Assembly (NCBI RefSeq): GCF_029688925.1
Contig: NZ_JARUKY010000001.1
Location: forward strand, 124,001 to 188,000
Length of the DNA: 64,000 nt
DNA from: Evansella sp. AB-P1
GTDB lineage: Bacteria; Bacillota; Bacilli; Bacillales; Salisediminibacteriaceae
Direction of reading: 5' to 3'
Both the position numbers and the translations under genes were made by a program. Shown here piece by piece: positions 60,710-64,000 of this stretch. Below the pieces are notes generated by a model that did not search any database, was not told where the DNA came from, and saw only the letters and a program-made list of their open reading frames with translations. How positions within the stretch are numbered: position 1 is the first letter of the stretch; every line of letters begins with the position of its first letter.

Positions 60710-61983
60710 AAGTGCCTCTCCCTATACATATTAATATTCGCCTCTAGCTCAACTTCTAAAAAATAGTAAGCCTTTTTGTATTTTCTTTGTTCATAAAAAA
60801 ATTCACTAAGCTCTTTAGCATTTGTTATTATTTCATCCCAATACTTTTCTTCTTTAAAGTATACGATGCAATCTTCCATTAGTTTCACATAATTATCATA
60901 ATTTTGTAATTGAAGCTCTTTTTTTGCAATAATCTTTTTTAGTCGATATTTCTCAAAGTCATTTTTACACAATTCTTGTGCTGAATAAATAATTTCTGCT
61001 ATATTATCCAATTGTTTATTTTCTATATTGACATTAAGTATACATAAGTAAGTTAGAAATAGATTTGATGGATCACATATTTTTTTCTTTTCTAAGCTTT
61101 CGTAAAAGTAGTTCAAACTTTTATCAAATTCTTTTGTATAAAAATAAATGAGTCCTAGGTTGTGCAAAGCCTTAGAAGCTAATAAATCTAATGAATTTTC
61201 TCTAGATAAATCTAGTGCTTTTTTTAACACTTTTTCTCCGTCGGTATATTCTTTCATTTCAGTATAAAGTATGCCTAAAAGAATATATACATCAATCGTT
61301 TCTTTCCATTTATGGAGGTCCATAAAGGTTTTTTTAGCCTCAAAAGCGAACAATAGTCCTTTATTTATATCGTTTAAATTGTAGCAAATGAGAGCTAAAT
61401 TAAAACGAATTTTTGCACCTTCCATCTCGGATGAAACATATTTTAATGATTCGTTATATAAATCAAAGCTTTCAACAAAATTACGTTGAAAAAAATGTAA
61501 TTGTCCAGCAACAAAGTAATAATGATACTTTATTTTTTTTGAAAGACCACTTATATTATCTTCTTGTATATAAAAAGAAACTTCTGTATGAACGCTTTTT
61601 GCTTTTTCAATATTACGAATTTTTAGTTCATATAAGCATCGAATTAATAGATACTCCATTTCTTGATGAATAGAAGGAATATAGTCGAATTCTTTTTCAT
61701 TCTCTTCAAGAAATTGTTTTGCCATTTTTAAATCTGTTTTCACTAGATCTTCAAAACGCCGGATAAGAAGGTCCATGGCATTTGGCTGTTCATGAATATC
61801 AATTAAATAATTCGTCGGAACTTGTAGTCTCTCCCCGATTAATTCTAGTATATCGTTGGAAGCATCGTAACGTCCACTTTCGATATTGCTATAATGTGAT
61901 GGCGACACTATACCTTTACAAACCTTCACTTGAGATAGTCCTCTTAATTTTCTCATCCTTTTTAATCTATTGCCAAGGTGCAA
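60706..61983 (-). CDS. HTH-TPR quorum-sensing regulator, RRNPP family (NprR-like), 426 aa
   Basis: An N-terminal Xre-type helix-turn-helix (GNRLKRMRKLRGLSQVKVCKGIVSPSHYSNIESGRYDASNDILELIGERLQV, about residues 3-55) is followed by about 360 residues of TPR repeats (for example HYYFVAGQLHFFQRNFVESFDLYNESL and ALHNLGLIYFYTKEFDKSLNYFYESLEKK). The length is near NprR (423 aa) and longer than PlcR. The TTG start has AAAGGAGG 7 nt upstream; no better start fits. The stop overlaps a 39-codon peptide ORF. Such proteins bind a re-imported peptide and then change DNA binding. It is divergent from a nitric oxide synthase gene. Confidence 0.88.
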   Translation of the reverse strand: MHLGNRLKRMRKLRGLSQVKVCKGIVSPSHYSNIESGRYDASNDILELIGERLQVPTNYLIDIHEQPNAMDLLIRRFEDLVKTDLKMAKQFLEENEKEFDYIPSIHQEMEYLLIRCLYELKIRNIEKAKSVHTEVSFYIQEDNISGLSKKIKYHYYFVAGQLHFFQRNFVESFDLYNESLKYVSSEMEGAKIRFNLALICYNLNDINKGLLFAFEAKKTFMDLHKWKETIDVYILLGILYTEMKEYTDGEKVLKKALDLSRENSLDLLASKALHNLGLIYFYTKEFDKSLNYFYESLEKKKICDPSNLFLTYLCILNVNIENKQLDNIAEIIYSAQELCKNDFEKYRLKKIIAKKELQLQNYDNYVKLMEDCIVYFKEEKYWDEIITNAKELSEFFYEQRKYKKAYYFLEVELEANINMYRERHL

Positions 61984-62300
61984 AACAAATCCTCCTTTCA
62001 AGGAATAAAACACTGGATTAATAAAATGTTTTATTTTATGAAATAAAAGTATTAAATTAAGTGGTATAGTAGGGTAAATTTTAGAGAAGAGAATTATGTA
62101 TTAATAAATTCGAATTGAAATAGAGATACTACTTTTTTGAGTATGATTCTAAAATCAAAGTGATTGAAAATGAATACTTTTTATAGTATAAGCAAGCATC
62201 CAAGATTTTACAAGATTACGCAATATTTTCACCAAAAATATTAATAAAGATTATAATCATGCATTATTTTGACGAATGGTGTTAAAAAGAGGTGTGAAGT
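61984..62300. other. Divergent control region between NprR-like regulator and nos
   Basis: 317 bp, AT-rich, no gene. It must hold the promoters of both divergent genes. I could not pick the regulator's binding site with confidence. Confidence 0.4.
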
Positions 62301-63383
62301 ATGTTAAATGCATTATTTGATAAAGGGAAAAAATTTATTGTTCAATGCTACACAGAAAAAAACAAAGCAGAAATGATCTCATCGCGCTTAACTGAAATAG
62401 AAAAAGAAATTAACGAAACTGGCTCCTATACTCACTCTATGATGGAATTGGAGCACGGAGCAAAAATGGCTTGGCGTAATAGTAATAAATGTATTGGGCG
62501 CTTATTCTGGGATACGTTAACGGTAAGAGATAAACGACACCTTACGGAAGCACAGGAAATTATAGAATCTTTGGAACAACATATTGTTGAAGCAACCAAT
62601 AAGGGAAAAATCAAACCTATGATTACAGTATTTGCACCACAGCAGAAAGGAACTGATCAAGTAAGAATATGGAATCATCAATTGGTTCGCTATGCTGGAT
62701 ATGAAACAGAATTAGGTATAATAGGGGATCCCATGTCTGTGCGATTTACAGAAGTTTGTGAAGAGTTAGGTTGGGAGGGGGAGAATGGTCATTTTGATAT
62801 TCTTCCACTTGTCCTACAACTAAAGGACTCTGAACCAATTTTGAGAGATATCCCAAAAAAGATAATAATGGAGGTTGATCTGGAGCATCCAGAAAATGAT
62901 CAATTTAAGGATCTTCAGCTAAAGTGGTATGCTTTACCAGCTATTTCAGATATGTCATTAGAAATTGGTGGGATTGTATATAGTGCTGCTCCTTTTAATG
63001 GCTGGTATATGGGTACGGAAATAGGGGCGAGGAATTTGGCTGATCAAGATCGATATAACATGTTACCAAAGGTAGCTTCTATATTTGATTTAGATATTTC
63101 TCGTCATTCCTTTCTGTGGAAAGATCGAGCACTAGTTGAATTAAATAGAGCCGTCCTTTATTCGTATCAAAAAGCTAGAGTTAGCATTGTTGATCATCAT
63201 ACTGCTGCGGAACAATTTAAGCGATTTGAAAGAAATGAAAAGGAGCTTGAAAGAGAGGTAACAGGAAATTGGAGCTGGTTGATTCCACCTATATCCCCAG
63301 CAGCTACACATATTTTTCATCATAACTACAACGATGAACTGATCATGCCAAATTTCTTTTATCAAAAACCACCCTATGAATAA
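62301..63383 (+). CDS. nos: Nitric oxide synthase, oxygenase-type (bacterial NOS), 360 aa
   Basis: A haem-thiolate enzyme that oxidises L-arginine to citrulline and NO, using external reductases because no flavin domain is present. The haem Cys is in the hallmark AWRNSNKCIGRLFWDTL (about residues 56-72). Substrate-site motifs PFNGWYMGTEIGARNL and SRHSFLWKDRALVELNRAVLYSY, and the C-terminal NWSWLIPPISPAATHIFHHNY region, are typical. Length matches Bacillus NOS. GAGGTGTG precedes the ATG. In bacilli NO guards against oxidative stress and antibiotics. It is divergent from an NprR-like regulator. Confidence 0.95.
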   Translation: MLNALFDKGKKFIVQCYTEKNKAEMISSRLTEIEKEINETGSYTHSMMELEHGAKMAWRNSNKCIGRLFWDTLTVRDKRHLTEAQEIIESLEQHIVEATNKGKIKPMITVFAPQQKGTDQVRIWNHQLVRYAGYETELGIIGDPMSVRFTEVCEELGWEGENGHFDILPLVLQLKDSEPILRDIPKKIIMEVDLEHPENDQFKDLQLKWYALPAISDMSLEIGGIVYSAAPFNGWYMGTEIGARNLADQDRYNMLPKVASIFDLDISRHSFLWKDRALVELNRAVLYSYQKARVSIVDHHTAAEQFKRFERNEKELEREVTGNWSWLIPPISPAATHIFHHNYNDELIMPNFFYQKPPYE

Positions 63384-63556
63384 AATAAGGAGATATCAAT
63401 AGTCGTTAGCAACATAGTAATAGTAAATTAAATGACAACTAGTGGCTTTTTTATGAATTATTATAGAAATTTATTGTTTTCTCGAAATGGAGAAGTATGA
63501 TAGAAATAATTGGATTAAATTCAATTTACTTCATACCAATTTTAAGGAGAAATGGA

Positions 63557-64000
63557 ATGAACAAATTAATTGTTAAACAACTGAGTTTATTATTTGCCTT
63601 GTTACTAGTGATCACGGGTTGTAGTGATAAAAACTCCGAAGGGCAAGAGGAGGCTTCCAATTCATTAGATACAAACGTATTAGGGAATGATGAAAACCTT
63701 GTTTATTTAGGTGACGAAGAAGCAGATAACGAAATATTGTTTGTGCTTGATTATTCATGCCCCTGGTGTAAAGTTTGGATGGACGATGTTTTTCCAATTA
63801 TTGATGAAAACTGGATTGAAAATGGGAATGCAAAATTTAGAACACAAACAATGGTCTTTCTAAATGAAAACTCATTACGCCTCTCAGATTTTGACCAAAA
63901 CATAAAAAAGCATGATCCAGATAATTATTTTCCTGTTATTATAGATATCATATCTGAGGCAGGGGATGACGGACCAGAAGGTTGGGGTTCAGAAGAATAT
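63557..64000 (+). CDS. DsbA-like (thioredoxin-fold) lipoprotein, partial at the window end
   Basis: The ATG at 63557 has AAGGAGA upstream. A lipoprotein signal (KQLSLLFALLLVITGC) with lipobox ITGC is followed by an acidic linker and a thioredoxin-like domain with the redox motif CPWC (in LDYSCPWCKVWMDDVF), as in the DsbA/Thioredoxin_4 family. It would act outside the membrane as a thiol oxidase or isomerase. The frame is open to the last base, so the C-terminal part is beyond the window (148 codons visible). Confidence 0.85.
   Translation, partial: MNKLIVKQLSLLFALLLVITGCSDKNSEGQEEASNSLDTNVLGNDENLVYLGDEEADNEILFVLDYSCPWCKVWMDDVFPIIDENWIENGNAKFRTQTMVFLNENSLRLSDFDQNIKKHDPDNYFPVIIDIISEAGDDGPEGWGSEEY

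Overview
The window looks like chromosomal DNA of a low-GC Gram-positive endospore-former-type bacterium of the family Bacillaceae. The evidence is the AT-rich base use, strong AGGAGG-type ribosome binding sites, CcpA-type cre sites, a bacterial nitric oxide synthase, an RlmCD-type 23S rRNA methylase, an LmrCD/BmrCD-like heterodimeric ABC exporter with a PadR regulator, and an NprR-like quorum-sensing regulator. I cannot name the species. No rRNA, tRNA or CRISPR array was seen.

Layout. 0-7 kb: a P-loop kinase-like protein; a DUF418 membrane protein and a DUF948 protein; and a minus-strand cstA - cory-CC-star - ArsA-type ATPase operon (carbon-starvation transporter with two partner proteins) with a cre-like site. 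7-14 kb: rlmCD; a TetR regulator with two palindromic operators around its own promoter; an M23 peptidase; a coiled-coil protein of unknown function; an ASCH protein; an NAD-dependent epimerase. 14-17.1 kb: a DUF6671 zinc-ribbon protein, a small acidic protein and a DNA methyltransferase fused to a HEPN-like domain. 17-24.3 kb: a DHA2 exporter and a ba3-type cytochrome oxidase locus (ctaB, subunits IIa, II and I, SCO copper chaperone, membrane protein), interrupted by a 52-bp hairpin repeat array. 24.4-31.5 kb: a TRAP transporter (Q, M, P), a YesM/YesN-type two-component system and an Ldh_2-family dehydrogenase. This reads as a regulated uptake and catabolic locus for an organic acid under catabolite repression.

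31.7-43.8 kb: a PLD/cardiolipin-synthase-like protein, decayed HAD and HD-domain genes, a toxin-antitoxin pair, a LysR regulator divergent from VOC and methyltransferase genes, an ECF sigma/anti-sigma pair, an AarF/UbiB kinase, a YajQ-family protein and several very small ORFs. 43.8-51.5 kb: an SsnA/MtaD-type amidohydrolase, a second hairpin-repeat array broken by a truncated IS3-family element, then PadR and a two-gene ABC exporter. 51.7-54.8 kb: small accessory genes (SnoaL-like, membrane, lipoprotein, RelE/ParE toxin-antitoxin, cupin), several followed by related terminator-containing repeats, like loose gene cassettes. 55-60.5 kb: a Ca2+/H+ antiporter, an ABC-2 exporter, a third hairpin array, an HtrA-like protease with an extraordinary acidic/aromatic tail, and a cupredoxin.

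60.5-64 kb: the most interesting locus. An NprR-like HTH-TPR regulator is followed by an overlapping 39-codon ORF with its own strong Shine-Dalgarno site, which looks like an export-signal-plus-pheromone precursor. It lies back to back with a nitric oxide synthase gene. The window ends inside a DsbA-like lipoprotein gene.
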